In this document: piece by piece, positions 1 to 7,444 of the stretch
How the letters are laid out: each line of letters opens with the position of its first letter
How positions within the stretch are numbered: the first letter of the stretch is position 1
Source of the DNA: an uncultured Caulobacteraceae bacterium
GTDB taxonomy: Bacteria; Pseudomonadota; Alphaproteobacteria; Caulobacterales; Caulobacteraceae
Direction of reading: 5' to 3'
Length of the DNA stretch: 18,667 nt
Assembly: GCA_937910255.1 (NCBI GenBank)
Contig: CALEOQ010000261.1
Coordinates: forward strand, 1-18,667
Notes under the pieces: generated by a model
Database searches by the model: none
Told to the model about the DNA's origin: nothing
What the model saw: the letters and a program-made list of their open reading frames with translations, nothing else
Translations under genes and position numbers: made by a program

Positions 1-93
1 GAGGTGCAGGACAGATAAGTTTTTTTTTTCAAGCAGAAGACGGCATACGAGATTACGACGTGACTGGAGTTCAGACGTGTGCTCTTCCGATCT
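1..93. other. Unremoved Illumina P7 index adapter with read-through noise (assembly artefact)
   Basis: Positions 30-53 are the Illumina P7 flow-cell oligo (CAAGCAGAAGACGGCATACG, then AGAT). Positions 54-59 (TACGAC) sit where the 6-nt index belongs, and 60-93 are the Read-2 primer part of the adapter ending in GCTCTTCCGATCT. Outward of it lie a T run (20-29) and 19 nt of low-quality-looking sequence. This is the known pattern of a read that ran through a short insert, through the adapter and past its end, seen here reverse-complemented. None of it is genomic. It adds a false C-terminal tail (IGRAHV) to the minus-strand regulator gene and a false MCSSDL start to a plus-strand reading frame. Confidence 0.98.
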
Positions 94-379
94 TGAAGGC
101 GGCGAACCAGCTTGCAAAGGCCTCCGGCGGCGGGCCGGCGCGCAGGCTGGCCGCCCATGCCGCACGCATATGGGCCACCCGTTCGGCGGCCGCCTCGAAG
201 GTGGCGGCCAGCAGGCCCTCGCGACCGGCGAAGTGGTAGTTGACCGCAGACGCGCTCTGTCCGGTCAGGTCGGCCAGGGCCCGCGCCGTGACGCTGCGCA
301 GACCGCCGGTGGCCAGCAGGTCGGCGGCTGTGGAAATCAGGCGTTCGCGGGCGGACAGAGAGGCGGCGGTGGAGGGCAT
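94..379 (-). CDS. TetR/AcrR-family transcriptional regulator, C-terminus missing at contig end
   Basis: DNA-binding regulator, probably a repressor. About 95 native residues are present, counted from the ATG at 379-377. Residues 9-55 form the TetR N-terminal three-helix domain, including the turn-and-recognition helix TARALADLTGQSASAVNYHF and the following GREGLL. The ligand-binding C-terminal domain, normally 100 or more further residues, is absent because genomic sequence stops at position 94. The ATG at 391-389 (MLAAMPST) is an alternative start. Neither start has a strong Shine-Dalgarno, and in-frame codons further upstream look like leader DNA. The gene diverges from a TonB-dependent receptor with about 219 bp between starts, so control of itself and of the receptor is plausible but inferred. 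The ligand is unknown. Confidence 0.85.
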
Positions 380-417
380 GGCCGCCAGCATATGCGCGCA
401 CAAGGGCAATCGCCATC

Positions 418-445
418 CCTGTACGATCGTTTTAGTTGAGTCCAA
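418..445 (-). promoter_or_regulatory. Candidate promoter/operator of the TetR-family gene
   Basis: Read on the minus strand, TTGGAC (445-440) and TACAGG (423-418) are 16 nt apart, a weak match to a housekeeping -35/-10 pair. The predicted start is 20-30 nt before the regulator's ATG. The spacer/-10 edge holds the perfect 8-bp palindrome ACGATCGT (423-430), a typical place for an autorepressor to bind. Related sequences recur nearer the receptor gene: ACGATTGTT at 506-514, and CTGTACATCCGTT at 541-553 compared with CTGTACGATCGTT at 419-431. The motif resemblance is seen directly; the function is inferred. Confidence 0.28.
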
Positions 446-521
446 AAAACACGCCGCCGGAAGGGCTCCGCAGCTCGCATTTTGCCTATCCACAAAGGAC
501 TATCAACGATTGTTCGCGAAA

Positions 522-539
522 GTTTCACGGGACCGTCAA
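522..539 (+). promoter_or_regulatory. Degenerate Pho-box-like direct repeat upstream of the receptor gene
   Basis: GTTTCAC (522-528), then GGGA, then CCGTCAA (533-539) gives two 7-mers on the 11-bp period of a PhoB box (consensus repeat CTGTCAT). The TCA cores align exactly 11 bp apart, but the repeats match the consensus at only 4 and 5 of 7 positions. It lies 60-77 bp before the GTG start. The phosphatase gene downstream makes phosphate control attractive, but the match is weak enough to be chance. Confidence 0.2.
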
Positions 540-598
540 ACTGTACATCCGTTCGAAATGATAGGTGGGCTCCACATTTTCTCGGGTGGGGCAATCTC

Positions 599-3178
599 GT
601 GACTCGCAAACACATTCTCTTCGCGTCGACCCTGATGGGCGGAACGGTTCTGTGGGCTGGCCTGGCCCAGGCCCAGGACGCCCAGGTCGATGAGCTGGTC
701 GTCACCGGCTCGATCGTCGGCAGCCAGCGGGCGGCCATCGCCGAACAGCGCAATGCTGAGAACCTGGTCAGCGTTATCGCCGCCGACACGGTCGGCCAGT
801 TTCCGGACCAGAACTCCGCCGCGGCCCTGGCCCGCATCCCGTCGGTGGCCGTCCAGCGCGACCAGGGCCAGGAGCGCTACATCCAGGTGCGCGGCGCGCC
901 CAACCGCTGGACCAGCGTGTCCATCGACGGCATCAACGCCATCGGGGTGGATGAAGGCGGCGGCCAGCGCGCCTTCCGCTTCGACGCGGTCCCGGCCGTC
1001 ATCCTCAGCGCCCTTGAGGTCAACAAGTCGCTGACGCCGGACCTGTCGGCCGAAGCCATCGTGGCGCGGGTGAACCTGCGCACCTTCTCGCCCTTCGACA
1101 AGGCGGGCTTCGCCCTCTCCGGCGATGTCGGTCTGGGCGAGATGGACCTGGGCGGCGGGCAGCAGGAGCAGTACGCCGCGCGCGCCTCCTGGTCCGGCGA
1201 CCAGTTCGGCGTGATCATCGCCGGCTCGCACTACAGCCGCGAGCAGGTCACCGATAACCGCGAATTCGCCTATGACGACATCGGCCCGACCATCCTGGAT
1301 GTCCGCAGCTACCGGCTGGTGCGCGAGAGCAATGGCGGCCTGTTCGGCGTCGAATACCGTCCGAACGACGATCATCGCCTGTTCGCCAAGAGCCTCTACA
1401 CCGAGTTCAAGGACAACGAGCAGCGCGACCAGTATGTCTTCCAGCTGAGCTCGGCGCTCAGCGGAACCCGCGGCTTCGACAGCGGCGACCTCGTGGGCGT
1501 GCCCTATCGCGGCACCTTCAATGACGGCCACTACGGCAATTCCAACTGGCTGAACACCATTGGCGGCGACCACCGGCTGAACCAGTGGGACCTTGAGTGG
1601 CGGCTCAACTACACCGAGACCGAAAACACCACCGAACTGCCGCTGATCCTCGCCCAGCAGGGCTCCAACCTGCAGCGCGCCTCCCTGACCTATGACAAGA
1701 GCGATCCCAAGTTCCCGACCATCTCCCTGGCCACGACGATCCCCGGCGCGACGGCCGGCAGCTTCGTCAGCGGCGCACCCCAGTCGGCCCTGAACCAGAC
1801 CGCCTTCCCGGTGAATATCGCCATTCCGGTGGACTCGGCGGTGACCTCGGAATCCTTCGTCTACAAGGTGGACGCGACCCGCGAGGCCATGTTCGGGGCC
1901 ACGCCGGTCACCCTTCGCCTGGGGGCGGAGTACGACGACCGCACGGTCAACGGCACATTGTCATCGACCGCCAACACCCTGGTCCTGCCGGCCCTGCTGC
2001 CGCGCATCGGCGCCACCTTCAGCGCCGCCGACTATGTGACCGACCAGGCCTGGGTCAGCGGCTTCACCCGCGGGTTCGATGTGAACTACATCGACAACAA
2101 GGCCATGGGCCGCGACCTGAAGGCCCTGCTGGCCCGGCTGCAGGCCGCCGGCCTCTATGACCCCGCCCGCAACACCGCCGCAGCCGACGGCTACGAGATC
2201 GGCGAGAAGCTGCTGGCCGCCTATGGTTCGGCCAGGTGGGAGATCGGCGCCGCCCAGATCGTCGCCGGCGCCCGGGTCGAGCGCTTCGAGCAGACCATCG
2301 ACGGCTTCCTGACCGCCGGCACGGTGACCACGCCGGTCGCCTACGAGAACGAGGACACCTCGATCTTCCCCAGCGTCAATGTGAAGTACGACCTGGACGC
2401 CGACACGGTGCTGCGCCTGGCGGTCTCCACCGGCATCGCGCGGCCGTCCTTCGGCACGGTCCGGGCCGGGGCCACGATCAATGACGTGGGTCGCGGCGTC
2501 ACCGGCGGCAATCCGACCCTGGAGCCGGAACGCACCATCGGCCTGGACGGCGCCTATGAGCGCTACCTGCCCGGCGCCGGCCTGGCCTCGGTCAGCGCCT
2601 TCTACCGCTCGGTGGACAATGTGCTCTACGACGCCGTCTCCAAGGTCACCGACGACCGCTTCGACGCCGCGGGCGTGGACCGCACCGGCTATGACTACAC
2701 CACCACCCTGAACGGCGGGAGCGGCAAGCTCTACGGCCTGGAACTGGCCTATCTGCAGCAGTTCGAGTTCCTGCCGGGCGCCTGGAGCGGCCTGGGCTTC
2801 CAGGGCAATGTCACCTTCCTGAAGGGCGACTTCGAGACGCAGGACGGCCGCACCGAGCAGTTCCCCGGCACCTCGGAGCGCATCCTCAACACCTCGGTCT
2901 TCTACGAGAAGTACGGCCTCTCGGCCCGGCTGAGCTACCAGTGGCGCGACGACTGGCAAGACACCATCGGCGGCCTCGGCTCGGGCGAGTTCCGGGCCGC
3001 CACCGAGAGCCTGGACCTGTCCCTGCGCTACGCCGTCAACGAACGCTTCAGCGTCTTCCTCGACGCCAACAACCTCACCGACGAAGTCTATGTCGCCTAC
3101 GAGGGCTCCGAGGAATTCCCCACCGAAGTCGAGCAGGTCGGCGCCCGCTGGATGGCTGGCGTCCGCTTCACCTACTGA
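599..3178 (+). CDS. TonB-dependent outer-membrane receptor
   Basis: Energised outer-membrane transporter of about 859 residues. The GTG at 599 is preferred because GGGTGGGG lies about 7 nt upstream and a clear signal peptide follows (residues 1-25, hydrophobic core, cleavage after AQA). The frame stays open upstream to a TTG at 482, but that adds 39 residues with no signal-peptide character. Residues 31-38 (DELVVTGS) are a TonB box. The plug domain (about 50-170) carries QFPDQNSAAALARIPSVAVQ and the YIQVRGAPNRW block. The remainder is a 22-strand-type barrel ending in the terminal aromatic pattern GVRFTY. The gene is followed at 15 nt by an exported phosphatase and is divergent from a TetR-type regulator. 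Family membership is secure. The substrate cannot be read from sequence; a phosphorylated organic compound is my inference from the neighbour. Confidence 0.93.
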   Translation: MTRKHILFASTLMGGTVLWAGLAQAQDAQVDELVVTGSIVGSQRAAIAEQRNAENLVSVIAADTVGQFPDQNSAAALARIPSVAVQRDQGQERYIQVRGAPNRWTSVSIDGINAIGVDEGGGQRAFRFDAVPAVILSALEVNKSLTPDLSAEAIVARVNLRTFSPFDKAGFALSGDVGLGEMDLGGGQQEQYAARASWSGDQFGVIIAGSHYSREQVTDNREFAYDDIGPTILDVRSYRLVRESNGGLFGVEYRPNDDHRLFAKSLYTEFKDNEQRDQYVFQLSSALSGTRGFDSGDLVGVPYRGTFNDGHYGNSNWLNTIGGDHRLNQWDLEWRLNYTETENTTELPLILAQQGSNLQRASLTYDKSDPKFPTISLATTIPGATAGSFVSGAPQSALNQTAFPVNIAIPVDSAVTSESFVYKVDATREAMFGATPVTLRLGAEYDDRTVNGTLSSTANTLVLPALLPRIGATFSAADYVTDQAWVSGFTRGFDVNYIDNKAMGRDLKALLARLQAAGLYDPARNTAAADGYEIGEKLLAAYGSARWEIGAAQIVAGARVERFEQTIDGFLTAGTVTTPVAYENEDTSIFPSVNVKYDLDADTVLRLAVSTGIARPSFGTVRAGATINDVGRGVTGGNPTLEPERTIGLDGAYERYLPGAGLASVSAFYRSVDNVLYDAVSKVTDDRFDAAGVDRTGYDYTTTLNGGSGKLYGLELAYLQQFEFLPGAWSGLGFQGNVTFLKGDFETQDGRTEQFPGTSERILNTSVFYEKYGLSARLSYQWRDDWQDTIGGLGSGEFRAATESLDLSLRYAVNERFSVFLDANNLTDEVYVAYEGSEEFPTEVEQVGARWMAGVRFTY

Positions 3179-3193
3179 TCTGGAGACCCGAAC

Positions 3194-4240
3194 ATGATGC
3201 GCTCGATCGCCCGCCGCGGCGCCCTGATTTCCGCCCTCTGGCTGTTCGCCGGCACGGCTCAGGCCGCCATCGTCAACGCCGAGGCCCATAGGGCCGAGGA
3301 CGGCGCCCTGGCCCTGTCCTGGACCGAGACCAACGGCGCGGCGGTCGACGTCTTCATGGGCCAGGACGCCCAGGCCCCGCTGGATCAGATGACCCTGGTC
3401 TCGAAGACCGACGCCGACGGCCGCCACAGCCTGACGCCGGCCTCGGCGGCGGCCCGCCAGTACTTCATCCTCCGGGCGGCGGACGGGACCCGCTACCGCC
3501 TGGCCGAGCGGCTGGTGCCGCTGGACGGCGCCATGAACTTCCGCGACGTGGGCGGCTATGAGACCACCGACGGCCGGTTCGTCCGCTGGGGCAAGATCTA
3601 CCGCTCCGCGGCCCTGGCGGGCCTGACCCCGCAGGACCTGGAGAAGATCCGCAACCTCGACATCCGGTATGTCTATGATCTGCGCTCGGTGGATGAGCGT
3701 CGTTCCGAGCCGACCCGTTGGCCAGACACCGGCGCGACCATGGCCAGCCTCGACTATGACATGGACATCTCGGCCTTCATGGCCGCCTTCGCCGACGGGC
3801 CTACGCCGGACAAGGTGCGCGCGGCGATGACCTCCTTCTATCCGGCCGTGGTCGACAGCCATAAGGGCCAGTTCCGCGCCGTCTTCGCCGAGCTGCTGGA
3901 GGGCGACGACGGGGCCATCCTCTACCACTGCTCGGCCGGCAAGGACCGGACCGGCGTGCAGACCGCGCTGATCCTCTCGGCCCTGGGCGTGCCGCGGGAG
4001 ACGGTGATCGAGGACTTCCTGCTGTCCAACCAGCACCACCGGATGTCGGGCGAGGCCGGCCCCATGGCCGGCATGCCGCCTGAGGTTCTGGAGGTCCTCG
4101 GCGGGGTCGAGCGGCCCTATCTCGAGGCCTTCTTCGCCGAGATTGACCGGCGCTATGGCGGCGTCGAAGGCTACCTGGCCGCCGAACTCGAGGTGGACGC
4201 AGCCGACATCCAACGCCTGCGGGCGCTCTACACCGAATAG
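3194..4240 (+). CDS. Exported Tyr/lipid-type phosphatase (Cys-based, PF13350-like)
   Basis: Secreted phosphatase of 348 residues. Residues 1-24 are a signal peptide (RR, hydrophobic stretch, TAQA), so the enzyme acts in the periplasm or outside. Residues about 25-108 form a beta-rich, fibronectin-III-like domain. The catalytic domain begins at NFRDVGGY (115-122), the hallmark of the bacterial Y_phosphatase3 family. It contains YDLRS (161-165) and the P-loop HCSAGKDRTG (245-254), with nucleophile Cys246 and Arg252 in CX5R form. The GKDR P-loop is shared with mycobacterial PtpB and Listeria LipA, which also act on phosphoinositides, so lipid or small phosphoester substrates are as likely as phosphotyrosine. 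Two adjacent ATGs (3194, 3197) follow GGAG at 3182-3185. The 15-nt gap to the receptor gene implies one transcript. Confidence 0.9.
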   Translation: MMRSIARRGALISALWLFAGTAQAAIVNAEAHRAEDGALALSWTETNGAAVDVFMGQDAQAPLDQMTLVSKTDADGRHSLTPASAAARQYFILRAADGTRYRLAERLVPLDGAMNFRDVGGYETTDGRFVRWGKIYRSAALAGLTPQDLEKIRNLDIRYVYDLRSVDERRSEPTRWPDTGATMASLDYDMDISAFMAAFADGPTPDKVRAAMTSFYPAVVDSHKGQFRAVFAELLEGDDGAILYHCSAGKDRTGVQTALILSALGVPRETVIEDFLLSNQHHRMSGEAGPMAGMPPEVLEVLGGVERPYLEAFFAEIDRRYGGVEGYLAAELEVDAADIQRLRALYTE

Positions 4241-4248
4241 GCCCTGGC

Positions 4249-4274
4249 TGCGGCGGCCCCCTAAAGCCGCCGCA
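4249..4274. terminator. Bidirectional hairpin between convergent genes
   Basis: TGCGGCGGC (4249-4257) and GCCGCCGCA (4266-4274) form a perfect 9-bp, nearly all-GC stem with an 8-nt loop. It starts 9 nt after the phosphatase stop and its right arm overlaps the last codons of the convergent lactate-monooxygenase-like gene. Neither side has a T tract, so it is not a canonical intrinsic terminator. It could still stall polymerase or protect 3' ends on both strands. Confidence 0.4.
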
Positions 4275-5421
4275 CGCCTTCCCGCCGCAGGTCGGCCAGG
4301 TTGGGCATGCCGTTGACGGCCATGAAGAGGTCGGCCTCGGCCAGGATGCACTTCAGCACGTGGGCGGCGCCGGCCGCGCCGTCCAGGGCCAGGCCATAGA
4401 CGAAGGGGCGTCCGACGCCCACGGCCGCAGCCCCCATGCCCAGCGCCTTGACCACGTCGGAGCCCGAGCGGACGCCGGAGTCGAACCACACGGGCACGTC
4501 GCCGCTGGCCTTGACCACATCAGGCAGCATGTCGATGGCCGCGATGCCGCCATTGGCCTGCCGGCCGCCGTGGTTGGAGCAGTAGATGCCGTCAGCCCCC
4601 AGATCCACGGCCTTGCGGGCGTCGTCGGGGTGGCAGATTCCCTTCAGGATGATCGGCAGCTTGGTCACCGACTTCAGCCAGGCGATGTCTTCCCACAGCA
4701 TCGGCCGGCCAAACAGCGAGCCCCACAGCGCCACGGCCTCGGCCGGCGCGTCGGAGGCGTCCTTGCCGAGCAGTTTCTGGAAGACCGGATCGGCGGTGTA
4801 GTTCTTCAGCACGTGGCCGCGCAGCTGCGGGAAGTTGCCGGCGTTCAGGTCGCGCGGCCGGAAGCCGGTCACCCAGGTGTCCAGGGTGACGATGATCCCG
4901 CGATAGCCGGCCGCCTCGGCCCGGGCGATCAGGCTCTCGGCCAGTTCCTTGTTGCGCGGCGTATAGAGCTGGAAGAAGCCCGGCGTGTCGCCCAGGTGCG
5001 GCGCCACATCCTCCATCGTGTCGTTGCCGAGTGTCGAGACGACCATGGGCACGCCAGTCATGGCCGAGGCCTGGGCCGCGGCGATGTCCCCGTGCTGGTC
5101 CTGGCTGCACATGGCCGTCACCCCGATGGGCGCCATGAACAGCGGCGAGTGATAGGTGTGGCCAAAGAGGTCGGCTGACAGGTCGCGGGTCCCGGTCTCG
5201 ACCATCATCCGCGGGACCATGCCCCAATGGTGGAAGGCCAGCGCATTCTGATCCTGGGTGAACTCGTCGCCGCAACCGCCCTGGACGTAGTTGAGCACGT
5301 GATCGGGCATCGCCGCCGTGGCGCGCTTGACCAGGGTCGCATAGTCCACCGGCACGGTCGGCAGCACGCCGCGCAGACCCAGACCATAGATCTCGTTCTG
5401 ATAGCTTCCGAACTGCGCCAT
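4261..5421 (-). CDS. FMN-dependent alpha-hydroxy-acid enzyme, lactate 2-monooxygenase-like
   Basis: Predicted to oxidise L-lactate or a related 2-hydroxy acid with O2, giving acetate, CO2 and water. It has 386 residues, close to the roughly 394 of mycobacterial lactate 2-monooxygenase as I recall it. It shares that enzyme's N-terminus (FGSYQNEIYGLG) and the motifs FQLY (150-153), TLDTW (179-183), ILKGI (258-262) and the FMN/substrate motif SNHGGRQANGG, with catalytic His284 and Arg287. Gly100 in APIGV matches the Gly that separates monooxygenases from lactate oxidases, which have Ala there. No signal peptide is present, so it is cytoplasmic. The ATG at 5421 has GGAGGAGG 8 nt upstream; the open frame further upstream overlaps phoX and lacks family similarity. 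It is the last gene of the minus-strand cluster, 101 nt after phoX, which leaves room for its own promoter. Glycolate or mandelate-type substrates remain possible. Confidence 0.85.
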   Translation of the reverse strand: MAQFGSYQNEIYGLGLRGVLPTVPVDYATLVKRATAAMPDHVLNYVQGGCGDEFTQDQNALAFHHWGMVPRMMVETGTRDLSADLFGHTYHSPLFMAPIGVTAMCSQDQHGDIAAAQASAMTGVPMVVSTLGNDTMEDVAPHLGDTPGFFQLYTPRNKELAESLIARAEAAGYRGIIVTLDTWVTGFRPRDLNAGNFPQLRGHVLKNYTADPVFQKLLGKDASDAPAEAVALWGSLFGRPMLWEDIAWLKSVTKLPIILKGICHPDDARKAVDLGADGIYCSNHGGRQANGGIAAIDMLPDVVKASGDVPVWFDSGVRSGSDVVKALGMGAAAVGVGRPFVYGLALDGAAGAAHVLKCILAEADLFMAVNGMPNLADLRREGVRRL

Positions 5422-5522
5422 CGCTCCGGCCTCCTCCGCCCTGTTGTGTTTGGCCGACGAAGCCACGGCGGACCGCGGCAGGTCAAAGGATTCGTAGGCC
5501 GCGACGGTCGATCCCGCCGGTG

Positions 5523-7427
5523 TCAGGCGCCCCCACCCGTGACCGGACCGCCATCGGTCCGGCTGATGAAGATCACCGAAGGCCGCGGCGGCAGGGCGGG
5601 ATCGCCGTCTGGCCACCGCGCCGTCACCTCCGCCAGGGACGCCCTGCCCTCGGCCGGATGCTGGATCGCGACGAACAGGCCTGATCCGTCCGGGATAAAG
5701 GCCGGACTGCAGCACTCGGCCCCGGCGGGGGGCGAATAGAAGAGCCGCGGCCAGGCGCGGGCGTCGCCCTCCGCGGCCATCACCCAGAGCCCGTCGTGGT
5801 TCCGGCGGCCGGGGCCGTCGGTGCAGACCCAGAGATGGCCCGCCGCATCGAAGGCCAGATTGTCCGGCGCCTCGAACCAGTCCTCGGGGCCGGCGTCAGG
5901 ATGAAAGCGGGCGCCCTCGCCGGGCTCGGCCGGGTCGCCGCAGAGGGCGAAGATGGTCCAGGCGAAGCGGTCGGCGGCGTGGTCTGGTCCCAGGCGCGTA
6001 TTGGGCGGGACAAGCTCAAGCAGATGGCCTGCGGCATTAGCGCGCCGGGGATTGGCGGGGTTGGCGCCGGCGGGTCGATCTTCGCCGGCCCCGGTCAGGG
6101 CGATGATGATGCGGCCGGTCTTCGGGTCCGGCAGATAGCCCTCGGGCGAATCCATCGGCGTGGCGCCCACCAGATCCGCCGCGCGGCGGGTCTCCACCAG
6201 CACATCGGCCTGGCTGTGGAAGCCGTTCGCGGCGCTCAGCGGGCCTGTCCCATAGACCAGGGGCAGCCAGTCCACCGCGCCCTCGGCGGAGAAGCGGGCG
6301 ACGCTAAGGACGCCCTCGTCCAGCAGGTCGCGATTGGCCGCGCGATGGTTTGGGTCAAACGACTTGGCGGTGACGAAGCGGTAGCAATACTCATACTCCC
6401 AGTCGTCGCCGAGATAGACGACCACGCGACCGTCCGGGGCCAGGGCGCATTGGGCGCCCTCATGGGCGAAGCGGCCCAGCGCCGTGCGCTTGACCGGCGC
6501 AGCATCGGGGTCGAACGGGTCGATCTCCACCACCCACTCGAAGCGGTTCGGCTCATTGGGCTCATGGTTGATGTCGAACCGCCGGTCGGCGCGCGCCCAA
6601 CCATAGCGGCCGTGGGGCTCCAGCTCGGCATAGTGGTTGCGCGCCAGGTGGGCCGGATCGGGATGGCCGCTGACCTCACCGCCGAAGAAGTCGGCCGAGC
6701 CCTCCTCCCCCGACAGCACCGTACCCCAGGGGGTGACGCCGCCATTGCAGTTATCGTGGGTTCCGAGCACCTGCCGCCCGGTAGGATCGGCGACCGTCCG
6801 CAGCTTGGCATGCCCCGCGGCCGGGCCGGATACGCGCATGGGGGTCGTGGCGCTCACCCGACGGTTGAAGCGGCTGTCCAGCACCGGCGACCAGGCGCCT
6901 TCCGCCCGGCGAAGCTCGACCACCGACAGGCCACAGGCGGCCATGGTGAAACGCACCTGCTCCAGGGTCATCTCCGCCGCGGCGGTCGCCTCCTGAAGGC
7001 CCGGAAACATCAGGTGAGGATTGGGGTACTCGTGATTGACCACCAGCAGGCCGCGATCGGGATCGCCGTCTTCCAGGGGCAGGAACGCGGTGAAGTCATT
7101 GTTGAAGCCGAACTGGCGGGCGGCGGCGCGGGCGTCCGGGCGAACCGGGTCGAAGGCCGGCGCGTCCGACCACAGGCGATCGCCCCATCGCAGCACGATG
7201 GCCCGACGATAGCCCTCCGCCACGGCCTCGCGGGGACCGATCGCAGGCGAGAGCGGCCGGAAGCCCAGTCCGCCGGCCAAAGCCGCCGGAGGCGCCAGGG
7301 ACAGCGCCGCCGCCCCTAGCAACAGGCGACGGCGGTCGATGAGCGAGGAGATCGGCTCTCCTCGCCCAACCTTCGCCGGAGCGGCGCGCCCCTTGTCGTT
7401 AAACACCCGCTCCGGCCAGTCCATCAT
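5523..7427 (-). CDS. PhoX-family (DUF839/PF05787) exported phosphatase
   Basis: Metal-dependent alkaline phosphatase family; characterised members use an Fe/Ca centre to hydrolyse phosphomonoesters. It has 634 residues. Residues 31-51 (DRRRLLLGAAALSLAP...) form a Tat-type signal with twin arginines and a hydrophobic core, as expected for a folded, metal-loaded periplasmic enzyme. Family motifs in order: NHEYPN (131-136), NCNGGVTPWGT with EE (226-242; Cys227 aligns with the Fe-ligand Cys by my reading), GRFAHEGA (318-325), GDDWEYEYCYRF (340-351), PDNLAFD (521-527) and CCSPAF (572-577). Two adjacent ATGs (7427, 7424) follow AGGGAG; the second has the better spacing. The gene begins 17 nt after the upstream receptor gene, implying a shared transcript. 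Some DUF839 proteins have no proven phosphatase activity, so the activity is inferred. Confidence 0.88.
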   Translation of the reverse strand: MMDWPERVFNDKGRAAPAKVGRGEPISSLIDRRRLLLGAAALSLAPPAALAGGLGFRPLSPAIGPREAVAEGYRRAIVLRWGDRLWSDAPAFDPVRPDARAAARQFGFNNDFTAFLPLEDGDPDRGLLVVNHEYPNPHLMFPGLQEATAAAEMTLEQVRFTMAACGLSVVELRRAEGAWSPVLDSRFNRRVSATTPMRVSGPAAGHAKLRTVADPTGRQVLGTHDNCNGGVTPWGTVLSGEEGSADFFGGEVSGHPDPAHLARNHYAELEPHGRYGWARADRRFDINHEPNEPNRFEWVVEIDPFDPDAAPVKRTALGRFAHEGAQCALAPDGRVVVYLGDDWEYEYCYRFVTAKSFDPNHRAANRDLLDEGVLSVARFSAEGAVDWLPLVYGTGPLSAANGFHSQADVLVETRRAADLVGATPMDSPEGYLPDPKTGRIIIALTGAGEDRPAGANPANPRRANAAGHLLELVPPNTRLGPDHAADRFAWTIFALCGDPAEPGEGARFHPDAGPEDWFEAPDNLAFDAAGHLWVCTDGPGRRNHDGLWVMAAEGDARAWPRLFYSPPAGAECCSPAFIPDGSGLFVAIQHPAEGRASLAEVTARWPDGDPALPPRPSVIFISRTDGGPVTGGGA

Positions 7428-7444
7428 GGTCTCCCTGGGGGATC

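Noticed and set aside
482..598. N-terminal extension of the first receptor from a TTG codon
   Set aside because: The 39 extra residues contain no signal peptide and would place the real signal peptide internally. The GTG at 599 has a ribosome site and is followed at once by a signal peptide.
1961..4489. 842-codon open frame on the minus strand across the first receptor and phosphatase genes
   Set aside because: It is antisense to two genes with clear families and motifs. Its translation is low-complexity Gly/Ala/Asp/Val sequence without domains, as expected opposite GC-rich third positions.
5422..5715. 98-residue N-terminal extension of the lactate-monooxygenase-like protein
   Set aside because: It overlaps the end of phoX, is Arg/Gly-rich with no family match, and a strong ribosome site precedes the ATG at 5421.
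5796..7319. 507-codon plus-strand frame opposite phoX
   Set aside because: Its composition is that of an antisense GC-rich frame; the PhoX motifs on the other strand are decisive.
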